DNA from: Norana najaformis
Taxonomy: Eukaryota > Annelida > Clitellata > Crassiclitellata > Hormogastridae
NCBI GenBank assembly: GCA_964023275.1
Contig: OZ029916.1
Coordinates: 25,620,953 to 25,684,952 of the forward strand
Reading direction: 5' to 3'
DNA length: 64,000 bases
The notes under the pieces were generated by a model, which saw only the letters and a program-made list of their open reading frames with translations, was not told the origin of the DNA and did not search any database. The translations under genes and the position numbers were made by a program. Of this stretch, positions 1 through 10,884 are shown one piece after another. Numbering within the stretch: position 1 is the stretch's first letter; each line of letters starts with the position of its first letter.

Positions 1-35
1 AAATACCCATACAGAAACACACATACAGAGAGAGT

Positions 36-36
36 G

Positions 37-98
<62 letters not shown>

Positions 99-160
99 AA
101 AGGAGAGAGAGAAAGAGAGAAAGAGGAACAGAGAGAGAAAGAGAGAGAGAGAAAGAGTTA
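36..160. repeat. (GA)n microsatellite
   Basis: Nearly pure GA/GAGA with scattered A insertions. The open frame across it only gives Arg-Glu repeats and is not a gene. Confidence 0.95.
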
Positions 161-404
161 GGCAGAGATTGTTATATAATAAAAAGACAGAAAAACAGAT
201 CACAGCAGCACAGCTGGCTAAGACAACGGGTGCATTTGATCCGCGCCGTCGAAGTCTTCATAATAGCAGATGAAAGCTCAACTAACTTCATGCCAGCCAA
301 TACTTTTGCATTCCGAATCGTAAACACGAACTCAGTGAGACACAAGGCAGACTCACAAGCAGCCATTTGCACTCAGAGAAACAGATCAGAATAAATGCCA
401 CCTG

Positions 405-438
<34 letters not shown>
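405..438. repeat. (GT)n microsatellite
   Basis: About 17 GT units. Confidence 0.95.
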
Positions 439-439
<1 letters not shown>

Positions 440-1597
440 GTAGGCTTTATTAATATAAATTTCCTGCTGTGTTGGATTTCATCCTCAATATTGTATATAA
501 ATTTATATATTCTTAATTAAACTAACTAGGGCCTACGTCGCCTTTTCATTAGGTAACCATATTTCACATAAATCCAGGCTATATGTTCTTTATGTCGCAA
601 CACAAGTAACTGTTAACAAGATGGTCTTTTTAGATATTCCTGATTTCCTGGTTTCGACTGGTCACCTTTTTCGCGAAATATGATTCTAGTGTGCATTGTT
701 CGTGCACCAAAGACTGACAAATGGAATAAATCCATTGAGCAACTGTTGTCATGCAATCCCTTTATCCGGCTAGAGAAGGTTCTGTGTATGTAGGTTCTAT
801 TCAAGCAGAAATTGTACGTAGGTTGATGCACACTGGTCGTCAAAGCGATAAACAAAGAGCCGGAAGTAACGTCAAGATTCGACACGCTACCCAATCACAC
901 TAGAGCATTGCTTTTTATTTCGGATTTTCTTTTGAACTAAGCACTGGAAAAAAGTGGCAGAATTGATCGACCGATTGAGAGTGGGGGATGCAATGGTGGA
1001 TCTAGTTTAAAAAAGATGATTGTGCCTTATTGGGTCGAAAAATATTGATGACCGTTTTCAGTCATCGAAATTTAGACGACCAATATCAAGTCTCAGAAAT
1101 TTCTGATGAACTTACGGAAGTCGCGATCATCAAGGTTCCTGCCATCCCAACCACCTTCTGTTGTATGACTGACTTACCTTTTTTTCCACGAGGCTTTCAG
1201 TCTTTTAGTCAATCCGAAAATTTAAGCTCATTTTTACCTTCATGGCCGATTTGTCCCTCTGTGTTGACGCCCTTGATCGGAACTAATTATTTTGCTGTCT
1301 AGTGAGATTAATATTACTATTTGATTTATTTTTTACCTCAGGTAAGTTTAATCCCTCAGGATAAAAGATCACGCTAGGAATTGTTAAAGGGTATCTTGAA
1401 AATCAGGCCTCGTCCCCAGCCACATCGGAAAACGTGCATCCAAAAGCGATGACATTATTGCGTTGGACGCAGATAGAAAGGCGCTGAAAAAGGAAACGGA
1501 CCTCACGTGACGTAATTTATTTTTTATTTAAAAAAAAATTTTCGTACATGAGCTGCTATGAACTCAAGGGCCGAGGCATCATCAGTCCGGAGAAGAA

Positions 1598-1665
1598 AAT
1601 AATAATAGTATTATCATTATATAATAATAATATTATTATTATTATATTATATAATAATAATAACT
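1598..1665. repeat. (ATA/TTA) AT-rich simple repeat
   Basis: AATAATAATA and TTATTATTA runs that can fold back on each other. Confidence 0.85.
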
Positions 1666-1910
1666 GAGCTTGTGGCCCTCCGACTCTGGTTTCTGATGAT
1701 CAAAGAGGGATATGCCATCTGTTTCTGCGCCTGTCAGTTGCATCCAACGATTTAATGCTGTCGCCTTCCGCAGCACCTTCTCTCTGCCAAAACTTGAAGA
1801 GATTTAGCTAACCCAGACAGTTTATTTTTCCGGAGCATTTTTTCTTTGGACAAAAAATTATTATTATTATTATGATTATTATTGATTTTTTTCTTTTTTC
1901 TTTGTTTCAG

Positions 1911-1971
1911 CGCTGCCAGCTACTGCTGCTGCCATATACTGTTCAGTCCGAGCCGTCATAGACAACGAAAG
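1911..1971 (+). CDS. Class B GPCR exon: TM4 end and ECL2 start (61 nt)
   Basis: A strong acceptor (long T/C run ending TTTCAG) precedes it and the donor is GTAATT. It reads LPATAAAIYCSVRAVIDNE and ends with two bases (AG) that the next exon completes to Ser. The preceding codon is split and has the form NCG, so the usual Gly before the Leu-Pro of TM4 appears to be replaced. Confidence 0.85.
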
Positions 1972-3146
1972 GTAATTCTGTCCTTTGACTACTGTAACTC
2001 GCTCCTCAAAGCCTTCCTTCATTTTGAACCAAAGGAAAGAATTTCATTCATTCGTTTTCATTATCCTATTTACTTCATCTCCTTATACATTGGCATCGTG
2101 GGTGGTGGGCACTCTCGAAGATTTAGGCTATAAGTAGATGAAAACAATACTTAAATGCATCAAGCTGTGCAAGGGATAGATGCAAGATACAGGCCTCATT
2201 GTTTGCAATCGAGGGAATACTTCCTCTAAAGCCATTAGACCCTTGTATAAATTACATAAAATCGATGGCTCCGCATACGGCCTAGGAATGATAGAAGAAA
2301 TAAGGACACTGTATGCTTAGCAAGATTGGCGGGAAGGCCATAGTACAGGACAGCGCAGGGTGGCTAAAACCGGAGTATTTGGTGCTTACATAATAAGTTA
2401 CCGAGCACAAGAACTGCGGTGTACCATCGGATACTGACTAAGAGTCTCCCTCCCTCCCTCCCTCATGATGATGATGATGATGATGATGATGACGACGACG
2501 ATGATGATGATGATAATAATAGTAATAATAATAATAACAATAATAACAACAACAATAATAATAAATAATAATAATATAATAATAATAATAATTTTATAAT
2601 AATAATAATAATAATGATGATGATGATGATGCTGCTGCTGCTGATGATGATGATAATGATGATGATGATAAATATCTGACGGCCTCACACTGATCCCTTG
2701 GCGCGCTGGATGCAGTCTGATATTTGACTCCATGGTTATAGACACACTAGCTGCCTCCTCCTATCTATCAGCAACTGTAGTAACAGCCGGGGCAGCGGCG
2801 GAGATGGCAGCTGCCAAAAGAACGTGAAATATAATTCACTCCCAGTTACACATGATTTTATCCCCTTGGCCCTTGAAACCCTTGGTCCCATAAATTACAC
2901 CGGCTTATCCTTCATCTCTGTTTTGGGACGTTGTCATCTCGCATTTCCGGAGACGCGAGAGAATTTATCTATCTTTTCAACGGCTTTCAATCATAATTCA
3001 ACGCTTCAACGCCGTCCATTTTCTCGGTACCTTCTCTCTGCCAGAGCCGTTCCAGATGCTTCTTACTGTCTCCGGACACATTTTTCACCACCTGAGGGAT
3101 TATCCCTACCACGCGTAAATTTTTTAAAAATTACTACTACTACTGT

Positions 3147-3199
<53 letters not shown>

Positions 3200-6100
3200 A
3201 TACTACTATTATTATAAAAATTCAATATAAAACCTTGTAGGTCCTGGTTTTCTGGATCCTGGTCTTGGCCTCGGCCTCATGGGTCTTTGATATCACTGTA
3301 TTTCGTATGAAACAATAAATGCTATATATTTATGTATACATTAATCCTATGTTAGATACTTTGGAGCAGCCAATTATATGCCTGGCTATATACACATTTC
3401 TGTATAAATATATATGCTCTACATATATACATGTACGTACATATATATTGTTTATATGTGTTTGGTAGGGTAATCATTCCCTCTTGCGCTGATTATACAA
3501 GCAGGAAGCAATATTGCTTTCCATGGAATTTTGCCCATTTGTCGATCAGTCCATTTTCTCTGCAGCTGCTGCTGCTGCTGCTAAGTTGTATGAGTCGAAG
3601 CGAACATCTAAATCTTGCATCATTCTAACAGTCGCTCGCTCGCTCGTTCGGGGGTGTTTACTCAGCAACATTCAGAATGCGCAATGGCATGCCAGGGAGG
3701 CCAACCCGCAGCCAGATGGCCATCCCTTAGTTACTGGCTCTCTTCCCACGATGAGTAAACAACCGGGAGGGTGAAAGGAACAGCACTGTGAACCCCTTGA
3801 CGTCACCGGGTCTTTCGTCTACCACGAACCAATCCCTACATCTGAATCACTGCTTCAATTATTTCTTCAACTTCCACCAACCCTCCAAACATACATATTG
3901 CACACACCTACACACGCACCTACACACACACGTAAAGTATAAATCAGACAGCTATTGCTTTCTAGTGCCTTTCCTTCTTTTGTCAGAGTGGTATAATAAT
4001 AATTGAAGTAGAGCTAGGTAAAGTAATGTATTGCTACTTATATTTCGAGCAAGACTTTTCTTAGTCTCTTTTTGTATGAACAGTAATAATTCTTTGTTGC
4101 TAAATTGGCCAATAAAAGAAGGTAGTATGTTCTGAAGAGGTTAAAGGTAAGAAGTTTATTCGCTCATGTCATCATCATCAGGTGTCCACTGCATGCATTG
4201 TCACTTGTCTCCACAGTTCCAGATCTTGTGCTGTTCTTATCAAGGCGTGCAAGTCTTGCTTACACCAATCCCTTATATCATCTGTCCACTCCCTGTTAGG
4301 TCTTCCTCGTCTCCCATTTCCGTCCATAATTCCCATCATCACGCTTTTTATTTTTCTACTGTCATCTATCCTGCATATATGTCCAAACAAGCGTAATTTC
4401 CTTCTCATTATTACTTGTATTCTTTTATGCTCAGTCTTCTTCGGACCTCCGTATGTTTTACCTTCATTGTCCAATTCGCTCATGTACTGTGTGCGAATCT
4501 TTCACCTACGGTCATCAGAGAAGATTCCATTGTATTTCGGCTTAAGCTCAAATAATCCAAATGGATAACTATTCTTTAGTGGTTACACGGTTTAACAACG
4601 AATAATTTGTTGTCTATTGATGCGAACCCTTGAACCCTTTGAACCCTCGACGCAAAGGTCAAAAGAAAAAGCAATACAATCTGCCACGGCACTGCGATTA
4701 TTTTGTTATGCATACAGAGTAGCAGCCATACAGTAAACTTATGGCCGAATTCAGCCTGAGAGGATATCAAAAGCTATATGCTTAAGTCTTTAGCTTGGCA
4801 TATTATAGCTAAAATTCCGTCCATGAAAGTTCCTCTGCTACTCGTTCGAAACCTAATGTGAAACCAACAGACTAAAATTGCAACACGATTGACCTTGTGC
4901 AACCAGTTGTTGCTGTCAGTGAAGGACGTTAATTTTAAGATTTTTTCCTGTTTTAATTGCTGCAGCTGTTGGGTGAAACATGTCGGAGGTTACGAATGGA
5001 TCATCTACACTCCAAATCTACTGTGTCTTCTTGTAAGAAATCAAAACTACTGACTACTATTACTAAAAACTACTACAGCTACGAGCTGCTATTCTGCCTG
5101 TCAATCTATCAATTAATCAATTAAATAGTTGATCAACCAATTAGTCAGTCAGTCAGTCAATCAATCAGTCACTTAGTCAAGCAAGCAAGGAGGTAAGTAA
5201 GGAAATCAGCAACCAATTAAGCAACTAATCAGCTAGACAAGCAACCAGGTTTTTGATGCGATTTAATGCGATACAATCTGACAATTATGAAGAATTGATC
5301 AATGAATTGAACGGGTAAGATCCTTCACCACCGCTGCCCGTTTGAATGGGCGTCACGCCATTTAAGGTCTCCGAGCACGGACCATGCTAACCCGAGGTTC
5401 AAATCTCTGAAATAAGCCACGATTGGGTTGCGAACCGGGCATCTTCACGCACAGAGGCTCCTTGGCATATGCGTTTACCGATGCAGCTAACTGGGCTAGG
5501 CAATTTGATGTGGTCGATATTATTGCGTCAACATGCATAGAAAGTTACACAGTCCCGTCTCCAGTCAGTAGGATCGATGGAGACGGCACTCTGCTGCCTG
5601 TGGGGATCTGCGGGTCCAAAACTTTAGTACATCAACTCGAACACGCTGCGCGAGCATCTGCTGGGAATCCAATGTTCGATTGAGCATCAATTAGCTCAAA
5701 GCACATATTCAGCTCATCATGAGTCACGCCTTTTCGGATCTGCTAGATAGCCACGTAAGCAACGATTTTGGAGAGGTAAAAAATGCGTTATATAAATGTC
5801 CAGATGCATACAAACGTGAATGTTTATGGCGAGACGATGTTGAACGCGACCCTTTCGACTTACAAGTAGACGTAGTGTATGCTTACGAAGGCAAACGAGT
5901 CGATGACGGGGAATTGGACTTTTGGTTCTGTTTTAGGCTCACATTCAATAGTATAGTCACAGAAACAAGTCTTCCTCTGGTGTTGTTCCTGTTGTCGTTC
6001 TTGTTGCTACTTTGTTGTTCTATGACTTAGACTTACTTTTTTTTTCTTTTACTGTTTTGTTGCGGCCCATTACAGTTGATGTCTTGCTGGTATAATATTG

Positions 6101-9100
6101 TTGTTTATTTACAAAATTATTTTTCTCGTAGCTTTTGTTTTGTTGATGCTTTGTCATACTGTTAATAAAACGTTGTTTCCTTTCAAAATATTTTTGAAGT
6201 GTTTCTTTTTCAGCTGAATTTCATTTTCCTCTGCAACATCCTGAGAATCCTTCTATTCCAACTGCACGCTCATCCGCAAGAACCCAACAACTTCAGGTTA
6301 GTCTTCTCGTTCCACTGCCCCTCAGCGTCCGACCAAGCGCTAATAATTCACCCAGCGTCAGTCACCGTCGCACAGAGAACATTCGCGCAATTCGCTTCTA
6401 ATTGGCGTCTGGATAATTATCGCGGGATAAGGGTTACTGCGCTAGAAAACCCGCTCTAGTTATCCGATTCGCCGCTTTGTGTCGCCCTCAACGACTCCCG
6501 AGGTGCGAAAAACCGAGTCATGGTGCGTCTCGTGTAATCCTCTACTTCTCTATGCATTATTCGCGGTCGATCTGCCAGCCAGCCAGCCTTCCCTATATCC
6601 CAGGGCCATCATCTGCTCCGTGGCTCAGCCAGCCCATCTCCTGAGCTATCTTCTATATGGCTGGTGCCCTCCTTAGCTCTAATTACCCGGTGCCAAGAAA
6701 TTCTCGCCCCCTCTAACGATCGCTGGAGAAATACACTCGAAGCCCAGATCCGCGACATATGAAGCGCCACGAGCTCCAATTATCATGTCGAATTAAGGCG
6801 AGAAAATTCATGCTTGAAGTGAACCTGTGCCCTCATAATATAGCGCCCAACCTGCGTCTCGGCTCGTAAGTGAGAAGGTCTCAGGGCCAACTGCATTCTT
6901 ACAGCCTCATTATATAGAACGCTTCACCACTGCTGCGTTGCGTTTTCGAATCCAGGCGCTTTCATGCCATGTTGGCAATTAATTGCTGAACCATGCTTAA
7001 CGACAGGAATGACCGTACAGTTTGTGCATTCATGGTGCTGTGCTTATGGTCAAGCCGAAGGATCCAGTGCATGCATGCGGTAAATAAACCAACATAATTA
7101 TTTCTAGAATAAACAATTTGTGATTAAAATTCACCGTACCTATTTCAAGCCACAGTTTAGATTTAATTTGCCTATTTGTGACCAGTGATTTATCTACACC
7201 ATCCGACTAAGTATTTACCCTTACCCCACGAATTTTCCAACACCTCTGACTTTGGCTGCTTCCCCCATTGCACTGAGAATAAGAAGTATGTAAAGTAACC
7301 GCGATGTCGAAACAAAACACGCTTACGTTTAGCTATATATATATATATATATATAATATATATATATATATATTGCCAGTATATAACACACAACTGCAAG
7401 AATAAAAGGAATACAGCAAAGAACATCTCAGCATAGCGAGAGTACCTTTGTGAAATTAAACCATTAGCGTGGCATTAAAATGTGCAGCCAGAGTTCAGCT
7501 CGAAACAGATGGTATCCAATTGCCCTTTAACCTCCAACCCCGACAGGGTAACAAAAGGTTAACTGTATTGAAGCGTTTGCTGTGGCCTTCCTGAACTGAA
7601 TCCTTCTTGAGTCAGACTAAGTTTTGATTGTGATCAAGTGGATGGCGACTATACAATCCTTGTATAGAAGACGAATAAGATAGGATTCTGTGGCGACATG
7701 TTACGAGTGGACGGGTCATGGCAGAGACTGGCTGCCTGAGTAGAGAAACAGCTGCTGCACACAGAACAAATGGACCGATCAGAGAGACATTTTCGCTTGG
7801 CAAACTATTAGTCAATGAACCAATGAGTCTGTCTGTTTTACCTCGTCTTTCCGGTTCCGCTCAGTCTGTTCTGTCTGTCAGTCAGAGTGGAGTATCAAAG
7901 CACCGATGATCCTCTAAATCCAAAGCCCACCGAACTCAGTCGCTGCAGAGGTAATTAATCCGAAACAAATGCTTTAATTCGATTAATGTACATGGGCATA
8001 ATCGAATGTCGTCCGACGATTAAAGCGAGAAGTAAACAGGGGAAATCACAAGCTTTATTTGTTCTACATTATTTCAATTCGGTTCAATAAGTAATGAATT
8101 AATTTCAAGACCGAGGTACACGATCTCTGGAGTCAAGGGTCTTGAGATGGAACCTTCGCTGAAAAACAAGAATAACAGAATGCAATCAAACCAGTCGTTC
8201 TTGTTGTACTCTCAGTTCATTTATATAGAGTTCAGTTAATGGTATTCGTGTGCATTCATATATCTGCTCTTTGTATACAATTTCCAGTTTATTATATAGC
8301 TTGTAAATAAGCTATACAAAATACATTCATTCCATACATATTATGTATAATTATGCTAATGTATAACTCTACAATATCCACGTATTGCAAGTTAATTATG
8401 CAATTGAAAGCAGAAAGTTATGGTCAAAAACCCCTTAACTCCCTAGGTTGCAGGATTTATCCGGCGCAGGAAATAAATCGTATTACCCGAGTGCCGGAAA
8501 TATCCGTCGACTTGTGCTGACTGCAGTATAATCTCGCTATATAAAATAATACTGCTTATGGGCACCCACATTATGTGTACACTAAGTAATGTGGTTTTCC
8601 CCGAACTGGGGTTATGACTCGTGGTTTTCCCAGATGCATTTGGTATGTGATAATATGTGTGATAGTATGTGTGATATTAATTTATTGAAGTTGCGTATTT
8701 TGTTGACCAGAGAGCTCGTAATAGTAAATTCGAGATATTTACAGCCCCCAACGAAAAAAAGCTACGTCGCAGGAACCAGCTTATTCACAGGCGCTTAGTC
8801 AAAAGAAAATTAATAGGTAGAAAAGGTTCGATAATAGAATGCTCTCAAGTCTGGGAGTTAAGGGCTTAAGATCTCCTGGCATCGAAGAGTGGTGATCCTT
8901 CAGGGAAGTCGGTCACGGAGAAATGAGGATCAGCCTATACATGCCCACAATAGTTAAGCCACTGTTCTGTATCTTAGCAACGACCTAACTCTGAGGGTGC
9001 GTTATTGGCCCATCTATGGAAGGAATATAGCGCGTTTATCTACTGATACGGCTTATTCTGTATATTGTCTGCGCATTTGTCTGCGTCTGCTTCTATGTAC

Positions 9101-10835
9101 GTTTTTTCTAATTACACGATCTTCGTCTCATGGCCAGTCTGTCTCTCTGTATTTAAGCCTCTCGATCCTTGTCTCAGTCTCTCTAGCTTATCGCTCTACA
9201 TGTCACTTTATGTAACAAGTCGAGACAAGGCAAAAGTAGCAGAATGACAAAGACCGATTTAGTGGCGAAGCCAATGAGACAAATTTGAGCTCCGCATAGG
9301 TCTATAGTCTTTCGATTCTTATTTGTTTCCGGTTTTCTGTTGTCGGTGCTACTCATGCTTCGGCTACTGCTGCTGCTGCTGCTGATCACGATGATGATGC
9401 TGATGCTGAAGACGTGGCCTAAAAGCTGGTATTATGTTGATTCCTCTGTTTGGTCTGCATCTGCTACTGACCATCTACAGACCAGACCTGGCAGCCTCTG
9501 ACAACCGCTCATACGAATACATCACTCTCGCCATCACCAATTCACAGGTGAGCGCCTGTCAATCAAAACGAACAGGTGTTTACAACAAGTGATATGATTA
9601 TTAAGGGGCCAGAATGATACTGACGATGACGACGGAAATTATGATATGGACGATTTTCACTTTTTTTGGTGAAGACATTTGAGAAATTGTAAAAGGCGCT
9701 ATAGAAGTGACCAGATGCACGCATACATATATACATATATACATAAGAATGATAGAGAAATGAACGATCGTATACAACACTGTATATGTATATATATATA
9801 TATATACAGACACACAGTTTTACATAGTATATATATATTTTGGACGGATATCTTAGTTAATGAGATGTTATTGTATCATGTTTGTTGACAGGGCGTTTTT
9901 GTCTCACTCATCTACTGTTTCCTAAATGGCGAAGTAAGTACACATGTCACTTGCAAAAAACACAGCATCCAAAATTACACCGGTGTTCTTACATTCGGCT
10001 TTTTGTTGCTGCTTGTGTTGTCATCGTTGCTGTCGTTGTTGCTGCTGCTTCTCATAAAACGCCTCTTATCATAGGTCTCTTTGGAAAGCTCTCAATAAGG
10101 TAACCTTCATGGGAACACGTCACCCACACTAACTAAGGCTTCCTCACCATCCGCTCTGGCTGATGCTTTCATTAACTTCTTTGGTGACAAGATATCAAGC
10201 ATCACCTGAAGTTCTCTGGTCTTACACTATCAAATGGCTTTTCATCCCTTGACTGTCGCCACTTACTGTTTAAATCGTTATACTGGCTACTCATAGAAGC
10301 GAGAATAGGTTCAAGACCGGGCTAATCGTCTATAAAACTCTACATTTCAGCTACCCCCTTCACTACCTTCGTCTTATGCTGACTCACAAGACTTCCAGCT
10401 ACTTAACAAAGTCCTCTGACTGTCTCACTCTGACTATACCGAGGACAAGAACAAGTCTTGGAGGGCGCGCCTTCTCCGATGCTGGTCCCAGACTCTCGAA
10501 CCCTCTTCCGGAAAACATTCGTTCTGCCGAGTCTGTGTTGGCCTTCAGGTCTCGGTTAAAACCCCGTCTTTTCCTGGACTCATTTCCTCCGTAGACTTTT
10601 TCTGTGTCTTATAGGATTCCCTATTGGATTTTGTCCGGACTCACCCTGGAAATTGGTATCTGCTTTGCTTAGTAGCGACTATCGGACTATCGACTGATGC
10701 CTTTGGTATTATTAGGCATACAGTGGTGCTATAGAAGTTCTTGGATTATGAAATATTATTTTTTCAAAGGTACACATGACCCTTAGAGATTTAAAAACTT
10801 ATTGGAGAAGAGGTAATGCATCAGGACCGGACGCA

Positions 10836-10884
<49 letters not shown>

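Larger units (their letters stand above)
1..1910. other. Presumed intron of the GPCR gene; no exon found
   Basis: Holds two microsatellites and AT-rich repeats. I looked for the expected TM3 exon (N-F/Y-x-W-M-x-V-E-G type) on the plus strand and did not find it, so it probably lies left of the window. Frames at 613-894 and 1030-1302 have no recognisable content. Confidence 0.6.

Noticed and set aside
34..273. 79-codon frame rich in Arg-Glu
   Set aside because: It is the translation of a GA microsatellite.
2398..2745. 115-codon minus frame with poly-His, poly-Tyr and poly-Ile
   Set aside because: Produced by the GAT/AAT microsatellite; no flanking domain.
4182..4568. 128-codon plus-strand frame
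   Set aside because: Antisense shadow of the LINE fragment, whose minus-strand frame has the recognisable RT-tail motifs.
5423..6030. Two plus-strand frames of 86 and 103 codons
   Set aside because: The first overlaps the family-1 SINE; the second has no family motif and lies in a GPCR intron. Coding is possible but unsupported.
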